From IMG/VR virus record IMGVR_UViG_3300020159_003500, positions 1 through 28,173 of that record: DNA of 28,173 nt; one strand, written 5' to 3'. The stretch comes from a virus. Of the stretch, positions 9,205 through 21,200 are shown piece by piece (position 1 is the stretch's first letter; each line of letters starts with the position of its first letter). The position numbers and the translations under genes are program-made. Below the pieces are notes generated by a model. The model was not told the DNA's origin and searched no databases. It worked only from the letters and a program-made list of their open reading frames with translations.

Positions 9205-12200
9205 TTACTGTAGGATCTTTCTCAACGGTCCTTGATCTCTTAGACCATATCCTCTTCTTTGAATGTATGGGAAAGTTGTTAAACCAGGATTAACAGTAAA
9301 TCCTGTAACTGCTATTGATAATGGTTCAGATCCTCTTGCGAATCCAGTCAATCTTCCCCAACTAAATCTTCCAACGTTAGTCGTAGCACTACCAACAGTA
9401 ACAATTCCAACTATGGAACTATAGGAAGCCACATTTGTGGTTACCTCCGCATTTTGACCAAGAAATACTATGTTATGAATATAGTAGATATTATCTAAAT
9501 ATGAAGTTCCAATTCCAACAATCGAATTGTTGTCAAAGTCAACAGAAGTTACTCCAGATCCAACGTTTGTATCAAATACATTAATTGGATATCCAACTAA
9601 CAATGGTGCAAAAGTTGTATTTGCATTTAGGAATAGTTTAAGTGCTAGTGGATGTCCACCAATTCCAGTTGTGGTTGTTATTCCAGTAATAATACCCGAG
9701 AATCCAAAAACTTCATTTATACTAGTAATGTTTTCATACGCAAGTGTTGCTACTGGTGCAAGAACTTGTGGTGGTTTTGCAGTATTGTACCCTAGACCAG
9801 GATTATTGACTGAAACAGATACAATAGAACCATTTACAATAGATGCAGTTGCAGTTGCAGTTGTTCCTATACCAACTCCTATTGTCTTTGGTGCTGCTAT
9901 AGCAATATCAACCGAAGGACCATTATATCCACTTCCACCATTGATTACGTTTACTGCCTGAATAGTTCCACCAGCACTGACTGAAGATGATAGTTTTGCA
10001 GCAATTGGATCATCACCAACAAGACCAACAAAAGCACTTATTTCACCAAGAACAAGAGCAGATTCATCTTCTTCATATCTAAACAATTCTGCTTTATCAA
10101 TAAAGATTTCCTCTATTTCATCCGAAGAAACATTCTTAATAATCTGAGCTGTTGGGTATACTTGAGATTCTAGAATATCTCTTACTTTATAAACAGTTTC
10201 TCCAGAAATAAATCTATCAACTTTTTGCTTAGACCAAGATAGAGGTTTAAAATTAGAATTATCAATTCCTTGCTCATTATATAAATTAGTTTCAAGTTTA
10301 TCCGCTGCAGCAACTTCATAGACTACTCTTTGATTTTGTGAAGCAGTAGTTCTTATATCATTATTTGATTCTACTTGGACGATGTCTCCTTTTTTAATAG
10401 TTTCATTGACATTAACAAATATACTATCACTACCTCTTGATCCCCTATAGAAGAAAATAGCAATGTTTGAGTCTGCACTTGGTGGAGATGTGAATGTGAA
10501 TGTAGTACCACCAGTAAATTGATAGGATGTTTTTGGTGTCTGTGGGACACCGTTAATGAATATTAGGAGTACACTATCCAAATCAATTTGCGATGAATCT
10601 GGATCTCCTGGATTCTTTTCAAAACTTAGGAGTTGACCATTATATAATAGTGGGAATCTAGTTCTAGCACCATCTTGCAATGGTTTGATAGAATCAATGA
10701 AATCTAGTTCACCAAATTGCCAAGCAGCAAAGGTATCTGTGTATACATCTAAAACTGTCAACTCAAAAGGAGCTATTGGTTGAGCATAACCTTTTGCAGT
10801 TACTAATCCAACAGCAGTAAATATGTCTCCTCTTTGGAAGGCATAACCAGTTCTAGAAACTCTAAACGATCTAACTTCTCCAGTTTCACTACCAATTCCA
10901 ATAGGTTTAATATATCCACCACTAATATAATTGTGAGTAATAGTAGAAGTTCCAACATTAGTTGTAAAAGTTTTTATACCAACAACATTTGTAACCTTAT
11001 AGTCATATCCTCTAGTTCCATCTGGGAATATTGTTGTTGTAATTCCAGAAGGTCCACTACAGAAAAACTGAAGATCATACATCTGGAAGTGATTGCCAAC
11101 ACTCAAACTATGGATTGAGTCAGTTGTAACAGTGATTATCCCCGTATTTTTATCGTATTGTGCGGTAACAATTCCTATTGTTCCGCCGTATTCACTTTGA
11201 GCGGGACCAATATCCACAGAAAGTAATAAACCAATTCCAGTTGTTGTAGTTGATCCAACTCCAACTCTAGAAACCCCTTTAATATTTAAATTTTCATAAG
11301 ATGGTTCGGGAATAATTACAGTTGTATTCGTAAATGCATATCCAACCCCTCCAGCATCAACTGTAAACCCTAAAGTTCCACCAATTCCAGCAAATGCTCT
11401 TATAGTTGCACCATAACCAGTTAGAGAAGTTACTGAAACACCAACTTCACCACCCCTATATCCAGATCCAATATTAAAGTTGTAATATTTGCTGACTTCA
11501 CCACCACTTACATAAGTATGTGCAAAACCAACAGTATAAAGATCTGTTTCAAAAGTATTTGTATTTACAATTGTTCTGACTCTATAAGGTCCAACTCTCT
11601 TCTTAGCATATGCATAACCATCACCAACGTAATTATGAGTGATTGTTGATGGACCAACATTAACAACGATCGAATCTGCAGTAGGAATACTTACAATGTG
11701 ATAATTATTATCAGAATCTGGGAATACACTAGTTGTAATACCAACCTGAACATAACCACCATTAACGTAATAGTGTGAAATTGTTGATGTTCCAACGTTA
11801 GTGGTAAATTCAGTAGCAAATCCAACAGAATTTACTGGGAAATAATAACCCTGAGATCCATCTGGGAATATAGTCGTTGTTCCATATCCAGAAGAATTGC
11901 ATGAGAAATTCATTCCAAACAATCTAATAGTATTTCCTGGAGATAGTAAATGATTCCAGTTAGTACTTACAGTCATAATACCAGTAACATTATTATAAGT
12001 TACTGATGTGATACCAATAGTTGCTCCAGCACCCACTGGGCAATCAAACTGAATATTTTGCAATTTGATTGTGTCACCAGTTTTAAAATTGTGATTGTAA
12101 TTAAATGTTATTGTTGATACGCCAGTAGTCTTATGATAATCGAAGTTATTAATTGTATATGGAATTCCTCTTTGATCAGGGAAAATATTAGTTGTAATTC

Positions 12201-15200
12201 CAACCTCTACTGTACCACCACTCACATAATTATGAGTAATGGTACTAATACCAACATTAGTTTCGAAATTAGTTGAGTTAATAATTTTATTCGTTGTAAA
12301 AATATAACCTCTTGTTCCATCTGGGAATACTGTAGTAGTGATTCCAGATGGTCCACTGCAAGTGAAATTGAGATTTCTTAATCTAAGATTAACTCCCGTT
12401 GCAAGATAATGTGGGGTTGCCGTTGTAACGGTCATAATTCCAGTCGTCTTATTATATACAACTGTGCTAATAGCAACATTTGGAGTTAATCCAGCATATC
12501 CATCTGGACACTCTAGTTTAAGGTTTCTTATGGAAATAGAATCTCCATACACAAAATTATGTGGATTTGTGGTTGTAATCGTTGCAATACCAGTTACATG
12601 TGAATACTTAAAGTCTGTAAAGGAATTATAAGATGCAGTGGTTGCAGATGAAACAATTTTAGTAATAGCACCATTAGGACCTGTTATGATACCAACCGTC
12701 GCATTTTCTGGGATAGCATATCCTAATCCATTTGTTGACCCCAAAGAAACAATAATACCACCCCTTGGCAACTGATTTTGATTGATATCAACCAATGATT
12801 TAACAATGGATCCATCACTTGATGTAATGCCAGTATAAACTATCTCTGTTTTACCAGAACTTTCTTGCAATTCATAATTATTTCCACCGTTGTTACTCGT
12901 TGTAGGTGTTTGGAAGATTTGATTATTGAATAATATGCTGTTACCAGGTTCTATACCTGTGGTATTTTCTCCAGAAGAGGTTAGTCTAAATGTTACTCCA
13001 ATACCACTAAACTGATCGGAAATATCATCATAAATTTTATTTGTTGTGTAATCTTTTCTCAAATAAACTCTACCATCAAATTTTGCATAAGGTCTTAATA
13101 AGTTACTATTATCAAGTCTAGAAAATCCACTACCAAGAGGTGCTTGAGTAAAGTATAATGTACTATCTGCTATATTATACCCACCTCTATAAACTCTTGC
13201 TACAGATCCATCGGAATGTGTAGTTGCTATTGTGCCAGAGAATCCACGCTGAACATTCATTGCCAAATAAGTTCCAACTCCACTTATTGGACCAGATGGT
13301 GAAGGTGCCGATCCAAAATTAACAACCTTCATAAATTCATTGTCAATTTCCAAAACGTCACTAATTCTTAACGAACTAATTCCACTGATACCAAAAATAG
13401 TTGATGCAAAACTAATTTGCCCCCCATTGTTAACTAAAGTATAATTTAATGGTGTATAAGTAAGTGGATACTGTACAACGTTGTCAATCATAATCAGAGA
13501 TTTTTCCAATCTCTTCTTCATAGTTAATTTGTGGGCATTTCCACTTCCTGGACTTGTAAACGTAAATCCAATACCACTGTTTCTAGTTCCAGTTAATTTA
13601 AATCTATCAGAATCAAGTCTGATGGTGTAAACATCATTTGGACAAACATTTGTAGTTATTCCTGATGTATAAGAATTTCTGAAACTTGATCCTGTTGATA
13701 TAGTCGATAAAGATACTCCTACACCAAGAACATTTAAATAATACGTTACCCCAGTTCCAACTGAGATGGTTCCGCTTGAAATAATTGATCCGATTCCAAC
13801 AGAAACAACCGTTCCAATTCCAGTGCCATTACCCGAAAATATTCCAGCACCAACAAAATTTAAAATTGATGTATTAGCAACACCAGTAATTATTGTTGAT
13901 CCAGAAGAAACATTTCCAGAAAAATATCGATATGTTTGCCCGACGCTAACGATTGTACTTCCTCCAGGGATTCCCAGTCCAATAACAGATTGACCTGGAT
14001 TTAAACCTGTAGAGGTTGATATACCAGTGATTGTGCTAAATCCAGCAAGAAAATCTCCAGTAAATACTGTTCCACCAACAAGAGTTGATCCAATTCCTAT
14101 AGGAAGAGCTGGAACACCAACAAAAGTAGATCCTTCAGTATAAGTTAGTTCCTCATTTGAAGAGAAAAAGTGATCTCTAAGTCTAAAAATTCCTGTAGAT
14201 AGATTTATTTGGTCAATATTATTTGGATTAAAAAGTTTGCTGAATACTGGAATACCCTCATAACTTACTGTAAAATCCAACCTATTAATTCTATCACCTT
14301 GTGAACCATTAAATTCTCCTAGAAAAACTTTTTCAGTAAGTGGTCCATTAATTAAATCTGGTGGGATATTAGCAGCGTCTATTTCACTATAAAGTTGCTC
14401 ACTAAAACAAATTATATTACAAGTCCCTGTGATTTCTGGATTTGGATTAAATTTAAATTCAAGATTTTCACCAACATACTCTGCACTGAAGCTGCCAATA
14501 CCACTTGTACTTCCAATTGATAAAAATGGTCCTTGTAAAATATAAATTTCTCTGCCATCATGCATAGTCATCAATTGATGAACCGCACGTGTTTCACCAA
14601 TACTTACATTTACATAAGATTTAAATGATGTAATTAAGTTTGTACTAACACCAACAAGAGTTGATGATGCAGATCCAACACTTTGAACTACATTAGTAAC
14701 ATATCTGGCACTTCTTTCATTTGCTTGCCCCTCTAACGCATATCTATAGGTTCCCAATCCAACACTCTCTGTTCCAAATCCAATGATTCTATGTCTAACT
14801 TGTTGATCGGTAGATCTTGGATTTGCAAAATCAAGTTTTAATACTCCACCATCAATATAAGAAGTAAAAGTACCAATAGAAACTGAAGTTACTGAAGTGC
14901 TATATTTGTTATTATCAGCAATAAATTCTGATTGATAAGCATCTACGCCATCATGAGATACATAAATTTCAGCATAATTCTGTTCATTATTATCCAAGTC
15001 TAAAACGTGAATAGAAGCTATAAATGATTGAACTTTATTAGAATCCGCTTCAAAAATTGTTGTTGATGTCTTAATGCCACAAGTGCTAACTTTAGTGTAT
15101 AATGTTGTAGCTCCAACATCAAGAGAACTGCTAATTCCTGCAATAGTAGTATTAAACTGATTTACCAAAATTTTGATGTCATAATCATCTTTAAAAATAG

Positions 15201-18200
15201 ATTCGGGGAATATTCTTAGAGTTAAATTATCAAATTGATCAACATTTCCTAGCAACTCAGCCACTGGTATTTGATCACCATTGGATGACAGTGTTCCCTT
15301 TTCTAAAGTAAAAACATTAGCATCTTTAATACCTTCTATCAATACATCACTATCTGTATAAAGAACAACTAATTCAGTTAACTGAGTTTCTCTAGAATTG
15401 GTATTTTTAATTTGTACTAAGAATCTTGCAAATGGTTCCGCATAAGTATAAAGATCTGCAAATCCACCTTCTGCATTATTTGAATTGGAGAATTGTGGTC
15501 CAATATTATCAACAGTTAAAACTCTATTTGTTCTACACTCAATGTAATCTGATAATTTTTTACTCTTAAATTTAATAAACTTGGAATAAGTTCTACCTTC
15601 ATTAATAATAAGATCTTGATCTTGTACAAGATCATAGTTACTAATAGTATCTACTCTTCTTTCATCAATTAAATCAAAAACAGCTATGTCACCAAATCCA
15701 TCTCCAACAACTGGTGATGAAGAACTGGATAAAATTTGAGTGTCTGCAAAATTTTTAAGTCCAACTGGGTGAACTAAACGATTCACAGTATCAACTATTT
15801 CATCATATGTTTTTGTACTTTTAACAGAATATGATAGATTCTGATAATAATCATTATCAGGTATAACTTGGTAATCCTCATCCAATTTACCAACATCATC
15901 CAACCATCCAAAATCTTTTCTTAAAGAGAATGAAATTTCGAATTCACCTTGATTATTTGAAGATTGATTAATAGTTGCTAGTGTTCCAGAGAGAACTCCT
16001 CTGATAACATCTCCAACAAATAATTCATATTCACCAAAGAGTTTAACATTATTTGATCTAAAGTCAGTAACTTCTAAATCAGTCTCAATAAAAGTTCCTG
16101 TATTAGATCTTACAGAAATTTTTTCTCCAATTACAAAGTTAGATCTTGATTGAATGGGTTTTAAAATTGGATAATCTGATTTTTTAGTGATAGAAGCAAA
16201 GGAGAATTGTTCTGTTTTTGCTAAACCTGGATTTCCATCTGCAAAACCTACAATACTATATTCTAATTTTGCTGGAATTGTATTGTCATAAGAAACAACT
16301 TTAAAAAACTTAAAGTCATAATCTCTAGAATTAAATCCCAATCCTGATCTCTCAAGAACAATATTTTCTACAAAGATATCGTCACCAGGAGAAAAAGGAG
16401 CAGTGCTAAATCCTAAAAATGGAGTTGATAAAAATACAGTTACAATTCCAACTCCAGCAGTGATGACACTATTGATTCCAACACCATTACTATTTTGAAC
16501 AGTGTATAACTCATGTATAACAGAATTTAAACCTTTTGGTGTCTCAACTATATCAATATCACGAATCGCTGATGAATATACATTAGCTCGTAAAGTTCCA
16601 GAATTTATAACTTGCTTAGTAACTGGATTAAAAACAATAATATCTGGATTTGAAGTATATTTTTTGCCTGCAAATAATATATCAACTCCAACTATTTCAT
16701 TATTATTAATTAATTCTAATCTTGGTGAAATTAATGCTTCTGGTCTTAAAGTCTTATCTGAGGAGTACTCAAATCCTTGATCTAATATTTTAAATTCTCT
16801 AATATCACCAATACCACTACCAACAATATCAATATTGGCATTCGTACCTCCGTTTGATTCAATTTCAATAAATGATGGGATTTTTTTATAACCAAATCCA
16901 CCAAATATGATATTAATTTTATCTACCCCACCAATATCATTTTGGGAAGAGGTTGTGTACTTTAATACTGCTTCATTAAATGTATATGAATTTTTTTCTG
17001 GTCTGGATCTCAAGGAAATATCAAATGATGTAGCGCCGATTCCAGAAATACTGTATGATCCACTATACAGACTATCAACATAATTTATTTGGGAGTAATT
17101 TAAAACCTCAACATCTGATGTGCTTATGTATCCTGATTTTTCTAATTGATAAAAGAGTCTTGATGGAATTAGATCAGAATATTCTAGAGTAACAAATGCC
17201 CCTGTTGTCCCAGGGACGCCATTTCTAACAAGGTTAAATTCTGCAGTAGTTCCAACAGATACAAATTCATTGGCCAAATTAGCATCAGTATATACCTTTA
17301 ATTGATATCCAGTTAAAGATGAGTTAGATACATCAAATTTTAAATTATTATTTTTATAAGCATTTAATGGGGGATTAATTAAACTTATTTCATTTAGACT
17401 ACCACCCGTATTTGCAAAACCAACAACAATAATTGGGTTTGATTTTAAATCTTTAATAGTTTCACACAATTGAATGATATTATCATCAATTCTATATGCA
17501 TAGTATGATCCAGTTTGCAATCCACTGATAATCAAATCTGCGGAATAATAAAAAACTTTATCCCCAGTATTATATCCATGCAATGGAAGATAGAGGGTAT
17601 TTTTGTATGAGTCTACGGATACTGATCCAAATCCTACAGGATTTACTAAAAATTTATCATAACTGCTATTATATTTTAAGTATACATATGAAGAATTTCC
17701 AATACCTTGAGTTAATTCTGGATTAACTGAAAGATTGATAACATCATTTCTCTTTAAAGCGTGTGAAGTTGATAGTGATACTGTAGTTTTATTGTTTATT
17801 ACATTACCACCAACCTCAAATTTAGTAGGGGTTAGTGAATATTCATAATTAACATCACCATTGGTAAAGAAAAATACTCCTCCAGTTGTTGTTAACCCAA
17901 CTTGTGTTGCTAAACCAATATAATCTTTTGATTTATTAATTACATAAACTATTTGAGATTGTGATGCAGGAAGTGAAAAATTTGGACTTACGGAAGTACT
18001 TCCTACAGACAGAGAACTGGATGAAACAGATGGTTTAGATAAAATAACTGCTTGATTTGTCTTGAATGGGTGGTTTGGTATGTAAATGCTTTGAGTTTGT
18101 ACGGATATTGGATAAGAAATATCACCTAAAGGATAATTTATAGATTCTACATTCGAAGATGTAGATCCTATACCAACTGAAACTGTTGGATTGAAATATA

Positions 18201-21200
18201 ATGTTTCGTTATATTCTGAATCAAAATAATCAAGAGATACTGGAATATCTAATTTATTTGTCTTAATATAAATTTTTGTTCCAATAGTATGTGCAGACCC
18301 ACTTACCCCTCTCTTAACTCTTAAAATATTTCTTTCTGAAAAAATATTTAATACTGAGAAAAATTCAGATCCTATGCCTAAAGTACATCCAATAGAAACT
18401 GAAGATGAAACTCTAGATACATAAATGTCGGTAACGATCCCTGAGGATAAGTTTAATGGTATTTCTTTAATAACGTTAATATAATCAGAAGTTATCCCTA
18501 CAATATGAGTTCCTGTTATTTTTGGAACATATGTTGTTAACCCAGAAACTGAGATGATATTACTAGATCCATAAAATTCATGGAACGATGGTAAGTGAGC
18601 TCTAACTGTTGCCTTATCTTTCCAAGTGAAAACTGTATTTTCATATTGTAAAGTTGTAGATGCAATACTAACAATATCTTTTCCAATAATGGAAGAAATT
18701 GCAGCATTTAATCCCGTTCCTCTTGTACTAGTTTCATCAAATTTAACAAGATCGCCTACAGAGTATCCATCTCCAGGTTCTATGACATTATAATCAATTA
18801 TAGATCCACTAGTTACGGAATCAATAATCAGGAATTGATTTGTTATATTATTTGATTCATATAAAAATTCACATGCAGCAGTACCATCATTTACCTTATA
18901 AGGGAATGTGTTTCTAACTAAATTGGAATTATTAAAGTCAAAAGACTGATTTAGATTTAGGAAATTATCACTAATAACCTTTGACCTATACGTGTCTCCA
19001 ACAAAATATGGGAAGGTTGGAACTAAGTTATTCAGAGCATCGGTCTTTATTCCGACAAAATACGCATATGTTCCACTTGGAAAATCTGGAGTAACACAAT
19101 ATCTACCATTATGAGTATCTAAATCCTGATTTCCTATAAAAACATAGTCATCAACAAAAAATCCAGGACTAAAAGATGCAGGTCTATCAAATACTAAAGA
19201 AGTATTATCAATGTAACCTGTTCTCATTAATCTTACTGTGGTATCACTATCCTCTGGATTAGAATATCCATAAGGACCATAGATTGGATTTCCATCATAT
19301 GCCCAACCAATTATTGGAGAATGGGTAGATCCTTTATCACCAAATTCACTAGCACCATAACTTGTACTATAACCAACCCAACCATATCCTAGTCCATTGT
19401 TAGATGGTGCAATAACTTCTGTACCATATCTAAACTCTGCATTTATTGTTAAATCCCTTACAAAAATGTCTATTAATGCATTTCTTCCTGGTGGAATGAT
19501 GCTAATTGTTGTATTTTCATCATAATTAATACCACTATTAATTACAACAACACTAGTTAATTTTCCATTAGAAACATTTGCCCTTAAAACTGCACCAACT
19601 CCAGATCCATTTACAATTAAATCTGGTGGCGCATTATATTCCTCTCCATCAACTAATACCTCAACACTTTTTATAGTTCCACTAGAAATGAATGGTTTTA
19701 ACTCAGCACCTTTTCCATTTTTAATAATAATTTTTGGTTTTTTATGTAAATTAATGGTTTCCGATCCATATTTACTACCATTTTCATAAAGATAAGTATC
19801 AATAATATTTCCTCTAATAACAGGAGTTGCTGTTATAATTCCACTTACACTACTACCATAAGAAACGTTAATCGAGAGAGAAATATCTGGATATTTAAAA
19901 ATGTGATATCCCAAACCTTGAGATTCTAACTTAACATAATTTCTTCTTTCATAATTTGAAGTAATGGATCCACCTATGCCAGCATTAGATAATCTAAAAG
20001 TATTAGAATCAACCTTTAAGATGTAGTAATTATTGGAAGTTGATAATCCAGAAATAGGTGTACCTCCCACACCAACACATTGATACTCAACTAAATCACC
20101 ATCGTTAAAATTATGATTATGAAATGTTATCCAATCTTGGGTAATAATAACTTTTTCTGGTTTAATATATAATTTTCTATTTTGATATCCAGATCCAGGA
20201 TTTGTAACTTTTATTTCTTTAATGGTTGTTTTTGGATTAAAAGTTCTAAACTTATGAATACCAACAGCACTTATAGTCGTAAATCCAATAGTATTAATGC
20301 CAGAAATGTAGTCATTAAATCTAGGATATAACTGAATAGTATTATTATTAACCAACTTAACATAGTAACTTGCACCATTAACTAATGTTAAGTTCTGATC
20401 AAAATTACCACCAAAATAAGTTCCCAATCCAAGTGGCGCATTACCGTTTGGATTATATACTACTTGCTCCCCATTTTTAAAATTGTGATTTGTTAAAAAT
20501 GTGATAGTTTCTGCATCAATACCAACTCCACCAGCAAAATTCAATGGTCTCGCATCAAAATCAATTTCCCTATATCTTTTTTCTAAAACAGGTTCTAAAG
20601 TACATCCATTTCCATTTCCACCTGTAAGTGTAACAGAAATTACCTTCTCAATATCAAACTCTTGTGGGTCAATAAAAACTTTCTTAACATTTCCACTAAC
20701 AACTGGTTGGATGAGTGCTTTTGTTCCACCAGATGGTGGACTTGCAATCTCAATTGTTGGTGGATTTATCACATCATAATTTACACCTTGATTTAATAGA
20801 GTAATATTTTTTATTGGACCATAATAAATCTTATCATTTGTTTTATAATTAATAACATCAACACCATTTGCAAGAATAGCTACTTTTCCTGGTTGTGTTT
20901 TTTCATTCAAACCATTAATTATATCTTGTTTTCCTAAAAATTTTATAAGATTTTTTTGAGGTTTTAAAAAGCGATCTTTTTGATCTTTTAAAACAAACGA
21001 ATGCTTTCCACCAACCCCTGATGGAAGAGCATAAAACTCAATGTAATCTCCACTCTCAATAAATGATCTAGAACTATAAAGAGTGATTTTATTTGTAAAA
21101 ACATCATCAACTTTTACAAAATAAGAAAGTCCAGGTTGTAATCCCTCTATAGGTGTTGATTCTGGAAAATAAACAACTTCATCTCCTGTTTGAAAAGGAA

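Noticed and set aside
10905-12615. CRISPR-like or non-coding tandem repeats
   Set aside because: The repeats are in frame, diverged and protein-level, inside an intact coding frame without regular spacers.
3128-20779. Plus-strand open frames of 70-144 codons inside the large minus-strand genes (for example 9527-9961 and 5585-5911)
   Set aside because: They lie fully antisense to long, well supported genes, have no ribosome binding site or domain, and reflect the codon bias of the opposite strand.
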